Below, in pieces: positions 53,690 through 61,615 of a stretch of DNA of 64,000 nucleotides. The stretch covers positions 7,998,001 to 8,062,000 of the forward strand of contig OY969916.1 in NCBI GenBank assembly GCA_963704535.1, read 5' to 3'. The notes beneath the pieces are model-generated. The model was not told the DNA's origin, did not search any database, and saw only the letters and a program-made list of their open reading frames with translations. The stretch is from G963704535 sp963704535. GTDB taxonomy: Bacteria > Chloroflexota > Chloroflexia > Chloroflexales > Roseiflexaceae. The position numbers and the translations under genes are program-made. Numbering within the stretch: position 1 is the first letter of the stretch; each line of letters starts with the position of its first letter.

Positions 53690-54093
53690 TTATACAAGCG
53701 TCATTCCTTCGGTGACAATGCCGTGCAGTTCGTCCGGTGCGCCTCGCGCCCGCCGCCAATCAGCCAGCGTCGCACCGAACGCGCCAATCGCATCGAGCAA
53801 CGCGGTCGCGGCCGTCTCGGCATCCAGGCCAGCCATATCGGGCAGCGGGCAGGCGTCGCTCTGTTCGTTGATAAAGCCGGAGTGTATCTCCAGGAGCAAA
53901 TGCACGACCTTCGCAACGGCGTGGGCGGTCTGCTCGACGTGGGCCGCGTCCAGTCCAATCTCTGCCAGGCATCGCGAACCTGCGCACGTTGAAAGATCAC
54001 GAGCGCAATGGCTAGAGTGATCTGTTTCAGCGGCTCTAGCTCGCGCATTCGGGCGGCGTCGAGCGTTTTGGCCTCAGCCGCGAAGTGCTTCAC
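53690..54093 (-). pseudogene. Phage-like hypothetical protein, frameshifted
   Basis: ATG at 54093 gives MKHFAAEAKTLDAARMRELE and LKQITLAIALVIFQRAQVR. Near 53970 the frame changes and continues RCLAEIGLDAAHVEQTAHAV, then LLLEIHSGFINEQSDACPLP to the stop at 53690. Repaired ~134 aa. Its neighbours on the same strand (SH3-like protein, DNA methyltransferase fragment) suggest a phage or mobile-element module. No family recognised. Confidence 0.45.
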
Positions 54094-54221
54094 CTTGATA
54101 TCGGGAATCCCTGTATGTAGGCTGGCCGTTCCCGGCTGCGTTTCCAGCTACATGACGATGTGATTCCGCAGGTGGGTAAGGTGTCGGCACAGGCTGTCAT
54201 CGCAATGCCAGGCGTGCTCTC

Positions 54222-54552
54222 TTAAGGCTCCGCAAGTGCCTGGTCTACGGCCGCCGCCGCGTGCAGCCGGGTCGTGTCAAAGAGTGGAACCGGGCTATCC
54301 TGGTCGCTGATCAGCAGTCCAAGCTCGGTACAGCCCAGGATAATCCCTTCGGCGCCAGCGGCTCGCCTGCTGTGTCCCAATCTGCCTGCTGCTAGAGCCG
54401 CTCGATCTCAGCAAAATCGACCGAGTAGAGCACGCAGTGGGCAGAGTGGAGACCACCAAGTCGCGCCTTGATCTGCTCGTTCACCAGGCGATAGTACTCC
54501 GCCGAGGACTCCCGAACTCATGCCACCAAGTAAGCCAATCGTTTTCACAGCG
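54222..54552 (-). pseudogene. Aspartate/glutamate racemase remnant
   Basis: The GTG at 54552 begins KTIGLLGGMSS, and shifted frames give EYYRLVNEQIKARLGGLHSA and CVLYSVDFAEIERL. After a large internal deletion, GAEGIILGCTELGLLISDQD and FDTTRLHAAAAVDQALAEP end at 54222. Both catalytic regions of the family are recognisable, but ~120 residues and the frame are lost. Confidence 0.8.
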
Positions 54553-54664
54553 CTCTCATCACCTTTCTTTCCGGAGCCCGCATGATACAATAACGCAGCC
54601 CAACCGGCGCTATGCAGCCAGGGAGCGGCTGCGACCGATTCTCCATACAGGAGCGAACCTATCC

Positions 54665-55204
54665 ATGGCCCTCACTGCCACGATCTACACTTTCGACATC
54701 GACCTGTCTGATGTTGACAGAGGTATCTATGAAACGCTGGAGCTGCGCGTTGCACAGCAGCCGTCCGAGACGCTGGAATACATGCTGTCGCGGGTGCTGG
54801 CCTACTGCCTGGAATATACGGAGGGGATTGCCTTCACACAAGGCGTGGCGGCGGGTGACGAGCCCGCGCTCTGGGTACGCGATCTCACCGGGCGGATGAT
54901 CGCCTGGATTGATGTAGGCATGCCTGACGCCGAGCGGCTACATCGAGCCAGCAAGCAGGCGGGTAGGGTCGCCATTTACACCCACCGCAACCCTGAAAAG
55001 CTCAAGCAGCAGCTCGCGGGCAAGCGCATCCACCGGGCTGAGGATATTCCTCTCTATGCGATTGACCACTACTTCATGGCTGCGCTGGTTGCCGCAGTAG
55101 AGCGGCGCACGCGCATGACGCTCTCGATCACTGAGCGGCAGCTCTATATTGACATCGCCGGGCAGAGCATTGTGGGCACCCTTGCGGAGCACCGTCTGGG
55201 GTGA
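54665..55204 (+). CDS. yaeQ: YaeQ family protein
   Basis: 179 aa, the family's usual length. ATIYTFDIDLSDVDRGIYET, LRVAQQPSETLEYMLSRVLA and WVRDLTGRMIAWIDVGMPDA carry the conserved YaeQ blocks; the fold is PD-(D/E)XK-like. ATG at 54665 after GGAGCGAACC. It was described as an RfaH-linked suppressor in E. coli, but its biochemical role is unsettled. Confidence 0.9.
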   Translation: MALTATIYTFDIDLSDVDRGIYETLELRVAQQPSETLEYMLSRVLAYCLEYTEGIAFTQGVAAGDEPALWVRDLTGRMIAWIDVGMPDAERLHRASKQAGRVAIYTHRNPEKLKQQLAGKRIHRAEDIPLYAIDHYFMAALVAAVERRTRMTLSITERQLYIDIAGQSIVGTLAEHRLG

Positions 55205-55353
55205 CAGCTCAGGCATGCCTTAACAGATGTCTTCGAGGAACTATCGTTCACCATGAGGCTCACGCTGCGTATTCGAACTGCCACGTTCGCTGCATGCGAA
55301 CGCCGTGGAGTCGCACGAATACAATCATTTACCGAAACACATGCGAGGTCTCA

Positions 55354-55722
55354 ATGAGCGACATCCAGCAGATTGACTCGCCTGACCAACGGTATTACCT
55401 TCTGCTTGCCAGTAACGAGATGCGTATGTCGCACTGGGTCACGAGCGCAGCGCTCTGGGAGCGCGCCTCACAGTGCCTGCTGCTTCAGATCGGCGACGGG
55501 CTGTGGAGCAGCGAGCAGATTGTGTGGAGCGCTGATAGCCGCGCGGTCACGATTGGACTCCGGCGCTATCCGGGGGATGCGCCGGGCATTGTGCTCGACG
55601 TCTATCCCGAGCAGCAGATCGTCATCCCTTATGCACCAGCCGATACGCAGCCGCTTCCGTTTGCGGCACTCAACACGTTTTTAGAGCACTATTATGAGCA
55701 GCATCGGCGTGCGAGACCCTGA
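55354..55722 (+). CDS. Hypothetical protein
   Basis: 122 aa from ATG 55354 after GAGGTCTCA. LLLQIGDGLWSSEQIVWSAD, RAVTIGLRRYPGDAPGIVLD and VYPEQQIVIPY suggest an all-beta, WD40/propeller-like or immunity-like fold, followed by a short helix. No signal peptide. It lies 24 bp before another unknown gene on the same strand. Confidence 0.55.
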   Translation: MSDIQQIDSPDQRYYLLLASNEMRMSHWVTSAALWERASQCLLLQIGDGLWSSEQIVWSADSRAVTIGLRRYPGDAPGIVLDVYPEQQIVIPYAPADTQPLPFAALNTFLEHYYEQHRRARP

Positions 55723-55746
55723 ATTGATCAAGCGGAGCTACAAGCC

Positions 55747-56061
55747 ATGCAAACACCGAGAACCCTGGCACGCCTCTTCGAGGAAGTGCCCAGGCAGTGG
55801 GGATTACGCGGCGATCCGCATCTCTGGCAGGAAATGAAAGCCACATTGGGCAGCTACGACTACCCCAGCACGGAGGAGCAGCTTACGGTGCTGCTTGAGC
55901 AGACCTACCAGCAGTTGACGAGAGTACCGCTGACTAATCCCGATCCCATCTTCATCGAGCGCTACAGTCACGGCGGCATGTCCAGCGGCTATGTGTCACC
56001 ACCATTCTGGGTTGAGATAGCTATCCCGCTCTTGCGGGCGCGCTACCGAGACACGCCATGA
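55747..56061 (+). CDS. Hypothetical protein
   Basis: 104 aa. LARLFEEVPRQWGLRGDPHL and TVLLEQTYQQLTRVPLT, then a YSHGGMSSGYVSPPFWVE block near the C-terminus. Acidic and soluble; family not known to me. Short spacing suggests co-transcription with the gene before it. Confidence 0.6.
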   Translation: MQTPRTLARLFEEVPRQWGLRGDPHLWQEMKATLGSYDYPSTEEQLTVLLEQTYQQLTRVPLTNPDPIFIERYSHGGMSSGYVSPPFWVEIAIPLLRARYRDTP

Positions 56062-56087
56062 TCGAACCTGAGCAGCCTGATTAGCTT

Positions 56088-56245
56088 CCTCAAGCGTTAC
56101 TCGCGCAAACGCTGGAGTGCTTTGTTGACCCGGTGGCGCAGCTCACCCAGGTGACAACGTTGGACATCCAGCCGGGCATGTCAGGCGCATCTGTCCGGCG
56201 CTATCGCATCAGCTATACATCTGGCGGGCAGGATGCCGCTGGGCG
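56088..56245 (+). pseudogene. N-terminal fragment of an unknown (kinase-like?) protein
   Basis: Without a start codon, the frame reads ALLAQTLECFVDPVAQLTQV and LDIQPGMSGASVRRYRISYT, reminiscent of the first strands of an aminoglycoside-phosphotransferase-like lobe. It then joins the 3' end of the opposite-strand methyltransferase remnant, so the junction is a rearrangement. Assignment is weak. Confidence 0.3.
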
Positions 56246-56666
56246 GCGAGATAGCGATCCCAGCCGTGGTGGTCTGCCAGTATCATCTCCACCAGCTCGA
56301 ACCCCGCTGCGGCAATCCGCTCCTCGGTTCCGGCAAGTGTGGTGAACAGGTCGCGGTCGCCGTTCGTGAGGGCTGCATAAGCCTCGCTCGGCGGCGCATC
56401 AGCTTCAAGGTGCCGACCAGCCCATTCCCGATCCAGGTTGCCACGATGCAGCTCACGATGTCGAACGCGCCAGGAGTGATGGCGTACATTCGGGCGTCAG
56501 CTTCGACAAAGGTGATGCGGTTGGCGCAGTCGAGCTCAACGGCGCGCTGGCGTGCGGCCTCTAGAAAGACCAGGCTGATATCCACCCCAATGCCACGCAG
56601 CCCTGCTTGGGCAGACCATTGACAGAGCATTTCACCCTTGCCACAGCACAGATCGAGCTGCTGCAT
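56215..56666 (-). pseudogene. Class I SAM methyltransferase remnant
   Basis: QLDLCCGKGEMLCQWSAQAG is motif I, GVDISLVFLEAARQRAVELD motif II, and FVEADARMYAITPGAFDIVS motif III. The frame is lost near 56395, and EERIAAAGFELVEMILADHH continues in another frame to about 56215. The N-terminal ~30 residues usual for the family are also absent. Confidence 0.65.
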
Positions 56667-56791
56667 CTCACTACGGGGAGAGGCTGCTGCCTAATCAACC
56701 TTAGCGTGCTGCAAGAGGCCGAGAAAGGCTGTCCCCTGCGCGTCCTGTCGCGCGATGTTTGCGACCTTCTTCGCGTGGTAGCAGGTCAAGC

Positions 56792-57349
56792 TCACGCCAC
56801 CTGGTAGGTGGTCAGCAGGACACCAGAGCTGGAGGTTGTGCTCTGCGTGAGCTTCAGGTTCAGGTTGATCCCATCCTCAAACAGGCGCTTGCCGCGACCA
56901 AGCACCACTGGGTAGACCAGCAGATTCAGCTCGTCGATCAGATGGTGCCGCAGCAACGCTTGCACCAGTGTGCCGCTGCCGCTCATGCCGATGTCCTGGC
57001 CCGGCTGTTGCTTGAGCCTGGTGACTTCCTCCACGACATTGCCCGTGATCAGGCTTGAGTTGCTCCAGTCAGCCCGCTCCAAGGTGGTCGAAACCACATA
57101 TTTGCGATAGGCGTTCATCGCTTCCGCGTTCGGAGCGGTGCTCTCTGCAAAGGCCGCCGCGAAGCCCTGGTAGGTGACACGTCCAAGCAGCAGCGTGTCA
57201 GCAGCCTGCATGGCCGCATCAGCAAATGCGGCGATATCATCATCCCAGTAGGGCATCGTCCAGCCTGCCAGTTCAAAATCGTCGCCAGGGCCAGGTCCCT
57301 GCACGACGCCATCCAACGAAATAAAGAATGAGGCGACAAGCTTCCGCAT
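56792..57349 (-). CDS. Dihydrofolate-reductase-like / RibD C-terminal domain protein
   Basis: 185 aa. VASFFISLDGVVQGPG, DTLLLGRVTYQGFAAAF, KYVVSTTLERADWSNS and IGMSGSGTLVQALLRHHLID are the standard blocks of the RibD_C/YwjB family, NADPH-dependent reductases of unknown substrate. ATG at 57349 after GGAGGACTCCC. A second homologue lies at 57862. Confidence 0.88.
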   Translation of the reverse strand: MRKLVASFFISLDGVVQGPGPGDDFELAGWTMPYWDDDIAAFADAAMQAADTLLLGRVTYQGFAAAFAESTAPNAEAMNAYRKYVVSTTLERADWSNSSLITGNVVEEVTRLKQQPGQDIGMSGSGTLVQALLRHHLIDELNLLVYPVVLGRGKRLFEDGINLNLKLTQSTTSSSGVLLTTYQVA

Positions 57350-57557
57350 GGGAGTCCTCCTTGCTCACTACAGCTCCGAAACCTGATTGATTCAGATGAT
57401 TCACAAGATAGTCGTTCGGATACACCGCAAATCGACAATTGATCTCGCAAAGACAGGCCATAAGCTGCTACGATGTGCGCAGCCGACAAGGCAGCGGCTT
57501 CCTGCCACATTTTCTGTGAATTGTGGCATTGGCATCGCATGGATCGAACGAGCAATG

Positions 57558-57788
57558 CTAGTCGCTGTCTTCAGATTTGCTGCCCTTGAGCAGCGCGTAG
57601 ATTGCCATTGCGTGTCCGTGCCCAAGGTCAAAATCCTGCTTGAGCCAGGACACGATGTCGCCCGCTTTGACGCCCTCCTTGAGCGTAGCGCCAGTGGTGA
57701 ACCCTTTTTCGGCGGCGAGCTTTCGGAAATCGTCAGGGCTTTTTCCCGTCTTTGTCTTGATATTTTGCAGGTATCCTTGAAATGACAT
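57558..57788 (-). CDS. DUF4287 domain protein
   Basis: 76 aa. FQGYLQNIKTKTGKSPDDFR, LKEGVKAGDIVSWLKQDFDL and GHGHAMAIYALLKG match DUF4287 throughout its length. ATG at 57788 after AAAAGGAGCAATC. Function unknown; it often sits near small stress or transport genes. Confidence 0.88.
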   Translation of the reverse strand: MSFQGYLQNIKTKTGKSPDDFRKLAAEKGFTTGATLKEGVKAGDIVSWLKQDFDLGHGHAMAIYALLKGSKSEDSD

Positions 57789-57861
57789 GAGATTGCTCCT
57801 TTTCGCTCTATCAGCCGCGCGTAGGTTGCAAGATAGCCGCCGTCGAACGGAGCGTCAGCAG

Positions 57862-58422
57862 CTATGCGGCTGTCTGTGCAGGCATATAGCGTAGCTCAAC
57901 AATGCCGGATGTGAAGATGCGCGTACCGAGCAGGCGGAGTTCACGGCGACCGGCAAGCGGCTTGAAGAGCGGCGTGCCCTCGCCCAGTACGACCGGGTTG
58001 ATCGCGATGCGGTATTCGTCAATCAGGCCGTGCTGCGTGAGCGTGGCGGCGAAGTCAGCGCTGCCAAACACGAGGATCGGCTTGCCGGGCTGCGCTTTAA
58101 GCTCCGCGATAGCCTCATGGACATGATCGCGCACCAGCCGCGTGCCCTGCCAGGTGGCCTCGGCCAGGGTGGTAGAAAAGACGACTTTGTTGATGGTATT
58201 GAGCAGGCGCGCGACCTCACCCTCCTGTGACGGCCAAAAGGAGGCAAAGCCTTCGTAGGTCTTGCGTCCAAACAATAGTACATCGGCCCCGCTCAGGATT
58301 TCAACGGAATAGTCTTCCCACTCCTCATCGGCGTGGTGCCAGTCAATCTTCTCCAGGCCCTCACCCGGGCCATCAAAGAAGCCGTCGAGCGTCACCATGA
58401 CCAGCAAAATCACCTTTCGCAT
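57862..58422 (-). CDS. Dihydrofolate-reductase-like / RibD C-terminal domain protein
   Basis: 186 aa. ILLVMVTLDGFFDGPGEGLE, DVLLFGRKTYEGFASFW, NKVVFSTTLAEATWQGTRLV and ILVFGSADFAATLTQHGLID match the same reductase family as 56792-57349, but identity is modest, so the two are not a recent duplicate. ATG at 58422 after GAGGAGAGCGAT. Confidence 0.88.
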   Translation of the reverse strand: MRKVILLVMVTLDGFFDGPGEGLEKIDWHHADEEWEDYSVEILSGADVLLFGRKTYEGFASFWPSQEGEVARLLNTINKVVFSTTLAEATWQGTRLVRDHVHEAIAELKAQPGKPILVFGSADFAATLTQHGLIDEYRIAINPVVLGEGTPLFKPLAGRRELRLLGTRIFTSGIVELRYMPAQTAA

Positions 58423-58590
58423 ATCGCTCTCCTCGTATCAGACAGACCCCTTCATTCCGTGTTGCATATCTGGCGCACAGGTACTCTGCTAGATGTCGTG
58501 TGCGCCGTGCGAGGCAAGCACAGGGATGGCTGCATCGCTGTAACACCGACGCTATTGTAGCACGTATGTGCCGCAGAACGATGCGAATAC

Positions 58591-58599
58591 TGGTATACT
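58591..58599 (+). promoter_or_regulatory. Extended -10 promoter for the sulfotransferase gene
   Basis: TGGTATACT lies 27 bp before the ATG, with AAGGAGAGG in between as ribosome-binding site. No clear -35. Confidence 0.45.
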
Positions 58600-58625
58600 T
58601 GAGGACACGTAAGGAGAGGCTACTC

Positions 58626-59233
58626 ATGAAGTTCTTCGTATTGTCGGCGCAGGTCTGCCACGCACCGCGACAAGCTCGCTCAGGCTGGCGCTTGAGCAGC
58701 TTCTTGGTGGACGCTGCTATCACATGAGCGTGATACCCGGACACCCCTTCGATCTCGGTACTGGCTGGAACCGCGCGCTTGCCGGTGAGAGCCCCGATTG
58801 GAACGAGCTATTTGCTGGCTATGTCACGGCGGTAGATTGGCCCGCCTCACTCTTCTGGCGTGAGTTGAGCGTGGCCTATCCCGATGCGCTCGTGCTGCTC
58901 TCGGTGCGCGACAGCGCCGAGGAATGGTGGCACAGCGCCGATGAGACGATCCTGCCCTACGCACGGATGTCACTGGCGCCGGACTGGAGCGAGGGGCGTG
59001 GCTTTCTCGATTTACTGGAGCGCTTCACCGGGACGGCGCAGTGGGACGACCCGGCGACCATGATGGCTGCCTACGAGCGGCATAATGCCGAGGTGCGCAG
59101 GGATGTTCCGCCGCAGCGGCTGCTGGAATGGCGTGCGATAGACGGGTGGCAGCCGATCTGTGGCGCGCTCGGCCTGCCGGTGCCCGCTCTGCCATTCCCG
59201 TGGGTCAACCAGCGCAGTGAGTGGGCCAGATGA
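58626..59233 (+). pseudogene. Sulfotransferase-family protein, early frameshift
   Basis: ATG at 58626 gives MKFF, then the frame must shift near 58636 to read RIVGAGLPRTATSSLRLALE, the PAPS-binding P-loop of this bacterial sulfotransferase group. It continues CYHMSVIPGHP, VTAVDWPASLFWRELSVAYP and LVLLSVRDSAEEWWHS to the stop at 59233. Repaired ~203 aa. Members may sulfate small molecules or lipids. Alternatively translation begins inside, at 58724, without the P-loop, which would be inactive. Confidence 0.75.
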
Positions 59234-59379
59234 ACATCGTCGATGTCGGGTACGACTCGACCAACTATTACGTCCTGGGAGCGAGCAGCAATCGGCTGCT
59301 GGTTGACGTGGGCTGGCCTGGGACGCTGCCCAGGCTGCTGGCGATGCTCAAGCCCAAAGGTAGGTCAGATTGTAGCTGA
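59230..59379 (+). pseudogene. Metallo-beta-lactamase-fold protein, N-terminal fragment
   Basis: ATG at 59230 overlaps the sulfotransferase stop (ATGA). STNYYVLGASSNRLLVDVGW and PGTLPRLLAMLKPKG are the first strands of an MBL-fold hydrolase; a stop follows after 49 codons, before the HxHxDH metal motif. The remainder is absent, so only a remnant remains. Confidence 0.6.
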
Positions 59380-59489
59380 TGGTACTGCCGGTCACAGCCG
59401 TGGCTGGGCCAGTCTTCTGAATGGTTACGTGCTGACGATTTCGCCTCCCACTGCACCGCTATGATTTCCAGGGAGGTACGTAAGGCCGC

Positions 59490-59690
59490 CGCTGGCCGCC
59501 CGAGGCGCTGCTGGCCGACGCGGGCGCCCTCGCCGGCCCCATCCGCTTCCTGGTGCTCGCCCATGATCCCGCCCTGCGCCAGTCTGCCCTGACCGTCGGC
59601 GCCTACGCCTTTCTGCTCATCGGCGCCCCCCCGAGCTGCTCCTGGCCGCGCTGCGCCAGGCGCGCGCGGCGTTGCGGGGATGAGGTGCAT
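59490..59690 (+). pseudogene. Response-regulator receiver-like C-terminal fragment
   Basis: GALAGPIRFLVLAHDPALRQ, GAYAFLLIGAPP, then after a frameshift near 59633 LLLAALRQARAALRG and a stop. The spacing resembles the last strands and helix of a REC domain. Beyond it, 59691-60127 holds no gene: a (CCG)n low-complexity stretch at ~59860-59910 and a GGGCTGCCTC/GAGGCAGCCC hairpin at 60009-60042. Confidence 0.45.
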
Positions 59691-60127
59691 GGGAAGAAGG
59701 AGCTGCGGTGGCGGGACGTGCCAATTTCTTGGTAGCGGTCGTGCAGCGGCTACAAAGGCAGCCGCCCGCGTTGGTGCTCTGTCGCTCCTCCGACCTGCCA
59801 GCGCACTCCACCCTTCCTGACTCGCCCCAACAGGTGCTAAGGGTTCATAAAAGAATAACTTCCCCACGCCGCCGCCGCCGCCGACGACCACGCCGCCGCC
59901 GACCACGACCTTTTTTTACTAGTAGCGGAGTCCTTGTCAGGCACACGCAAGTAGCCAAGTAGCCGTGTGTCGAAGGCCGCCTAATCCGTGAAACGCTTGA
60001 CAGGAGCAGGGCTGCCTCACGATTAGGGGACGGAGGCAGCCCCTGATTACACATTGCACATCGCGTGGTACCAGCAAGGAATCGACCAGATTGCCAGCTC
60101 GATCAATGGCGCGGTAGAGGTACCAGA

Positions 60128-61534
60128 CTAAACTGCTTGCTGCTGTACAGCCTGATCGGCAAAATCGGCTTGCGCTTGAGGTGTGGGGCCGGCAGCGTCG
60201 GGCTGCGCGTCGGGTAGCTCGGTGTCCACGAAGCGCAGGCGCGGATAGAGGTATCCGCCTGTCACCGCCAGGATGACAAGCATCCCCAGGAGGCTGAACA
60301 GCAGGCCGATTCCGCGGCTTGGGCCAGTGCCGAAGAGTTGGCCCAGACTACCAGCCAGCGGTCCACCAGCCACGAGCAGCGGATTAAAGATATAATCGGC
60401 CAGCGGCCCAGCGACCAGGTAGGCTACGGGCAGGGTTGACCAGGCGATCATGATCCGGATCGAGAAGACCCGCCCCTGCACATCGGGCGCGACTTTACTT
60501 TGCCAGATCGCTTGGCTGCAACCATTAATAATCATCGCACTGAATAAGAAGAATGCGGCTGCGATCGAGAGCAGCAGTGCGCTTTGCCCCAGTTCGCCAA
60601 GGATCAAAACCACCCCCTGCAACAGGGCGAAACCAAAGATGCCCAGCACGCGGCGCTTTGGCCCGCCCCAGATGCTCATCACCACGCCACCCAGCAACAT
60701 CCCAATGCCGCCGGTGGACAACACTCTGCCAAGGATGTCAGGCGTCGCGAAGCTCAACACCAGCGGTGTGATTAAGATCTGAATAATGCCGACGGTGATA
60801 TTGGTGAGCGCGAAGAACAACAACAGCGCCAGCAAGCCGCGACGGGCAGTGATGTATTTCCAGCCAAAGGTGGCATCTCGTAGCAGCAAGCCTTGCCCCG
60901 CCGTGCCCTCGCTAGTGGCCGGGGGCTTAGGGATACGTATAAGCAGGAGCGTGACGACCGCGAAGACGAAGCTGGCGAAGTCGATCAGCAGTGTGGCTGC
61001 AACTCCAATCGCTATAACCAGGATGCCCGCCAGCACGGGGGAGATGATCTGAGCGACTGCGATGCCCATCTGCACCATGCCGCTGGCCCGGCCATAGTGC
61101 TCCTTGGGAACGAGCAATGTTGTTGAGGCGGAAAAGGCCAATTGGAGAAAAGCACCGCAGAGCGCGCCAACGACGGTGATCGCGTAGATGTGCCAGATCT
61201 CAAGTCGGTCGGCACTCAGGAGCCAGGCGACGGCCAGGATGTTGAGGCCCGACAGGGTATTACTAAGGATCATCACCCAGCGGCGATCCCAGCGGTCGAT
61301 CAGGGCGCCGGCGAACGGTGAGACAATGATGCCCGGAACCACAGCGAATGCTGTGATCAGCGCGAAGAGCGTCACCGAGCCGGTCTGTTGGTAGACCCAG
61401 ATCCCCAGTACAAAGCCGGTGAGACCCGAGCCGAGGACCGACACAACCTGGCCGAGCCAGACGGCGATGAAAGCCAGCAGTTCGGGAGTTATCTTGAATT
61501 GCGCCCGTTCGCGTGTCACAGTACCTGGTGCCAT
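60128..61534 (-). CDS. MFS transporter (MFS_3 / EntS-like exporter)
   Basis: 468 aa from ATG 61534 after AAAAGAGGAGCATAAG; the frame is open further upstream only through repeat DNA. About 12 hydrophobic helices. VVPGIIVSPFAGALIDRWDR is the loop 2-3 MFS motif, and YGRASGMVQMGIAVAQIISP lies in helix 4-5. The MFS_3 group includes siderophore and drug exporters. A soluble tail of ~45 residues ends in QQQAV. The M28 peptidase gene upstream is on the same strand. Confidence 0.87.
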   Translation of the reverse strand: MAPGTVTRERAQFKITPELLAFIAVWLGQVVSVLGSGLTGFVLGIWVYQQTGSVTLFALITAFAVVPGIIVSPFAGALIDRWDRRWVMILSNTLSGLNILAVAWLLSADRLEIWHIYAITVVGALCGAFLQLAFSASTTLLVPKEHYGRASGMVQMGIAVAQIISPVLAGILVIAIGVAATLLIDFASFVFAVVTLLLIRIPKPPATSEGTAGQGLLLRDATFGWKYITARRGLLALLLFFALTNITVGIIQILITPLVLSFATPDILGRVLSTGGIGMLLGGVVMSIWGGPKRRVLGIFGFALLQGVVLILGELGQSALLLSIAAAFFLFSAMIINGCSQAIWQSKVAPDVQGRVFSIRIMIAWSTLPVAYLVAGPLADYIFNPLLVAGGPLAGSLGQLFGTGPSRGIGLLFSLLGMLVILAVTGGYLYPRLRFVDTELPDAQPDAAGPTPQAQADFADQAVQQQAV

Positions 61535-61555
61535 CTTATGCTCCTCTTTTACAAT

Positions 61556-61610
61556 GTGGGTAGGGGGAGACTGAGGGGGCAGCCCTCTCAACTCCCCTTT
61601 TTCCCAGAAC
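61556..61610 (-). repeat. G-rich palindromic repeat, last copy, inverse orientation
   Basis: GTAGGGGGAGACTGAGGGGG followed by CAGCCCTCTCAACTCCCC and TTTTTCCCAGAAC is the reverse-oriented counterpart of the 16558 array. It fills the gap between the peptidase stop and the MFS gene. Confidence 0.75.
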
Positions 61611-61615
61611 CGAGA

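Noticed and set aside
54591..54640. GCCCAAC followed by GCAGCC as a fourth attC site
   Set aside because: Only the R''-like half is present. No GTTRRRY partner lies at a plausible distance.
56607..57058. Plus-strand ORFs over the RibD-C-like gene
   Set aside because: They are antisense shadows of the well-conserved reductase at 56792-57349.
59860..59915. (CCG)n stretch as a coding or regulatory element
   Set aside because: Low-complexity sequence with no start, motif or conserved context.
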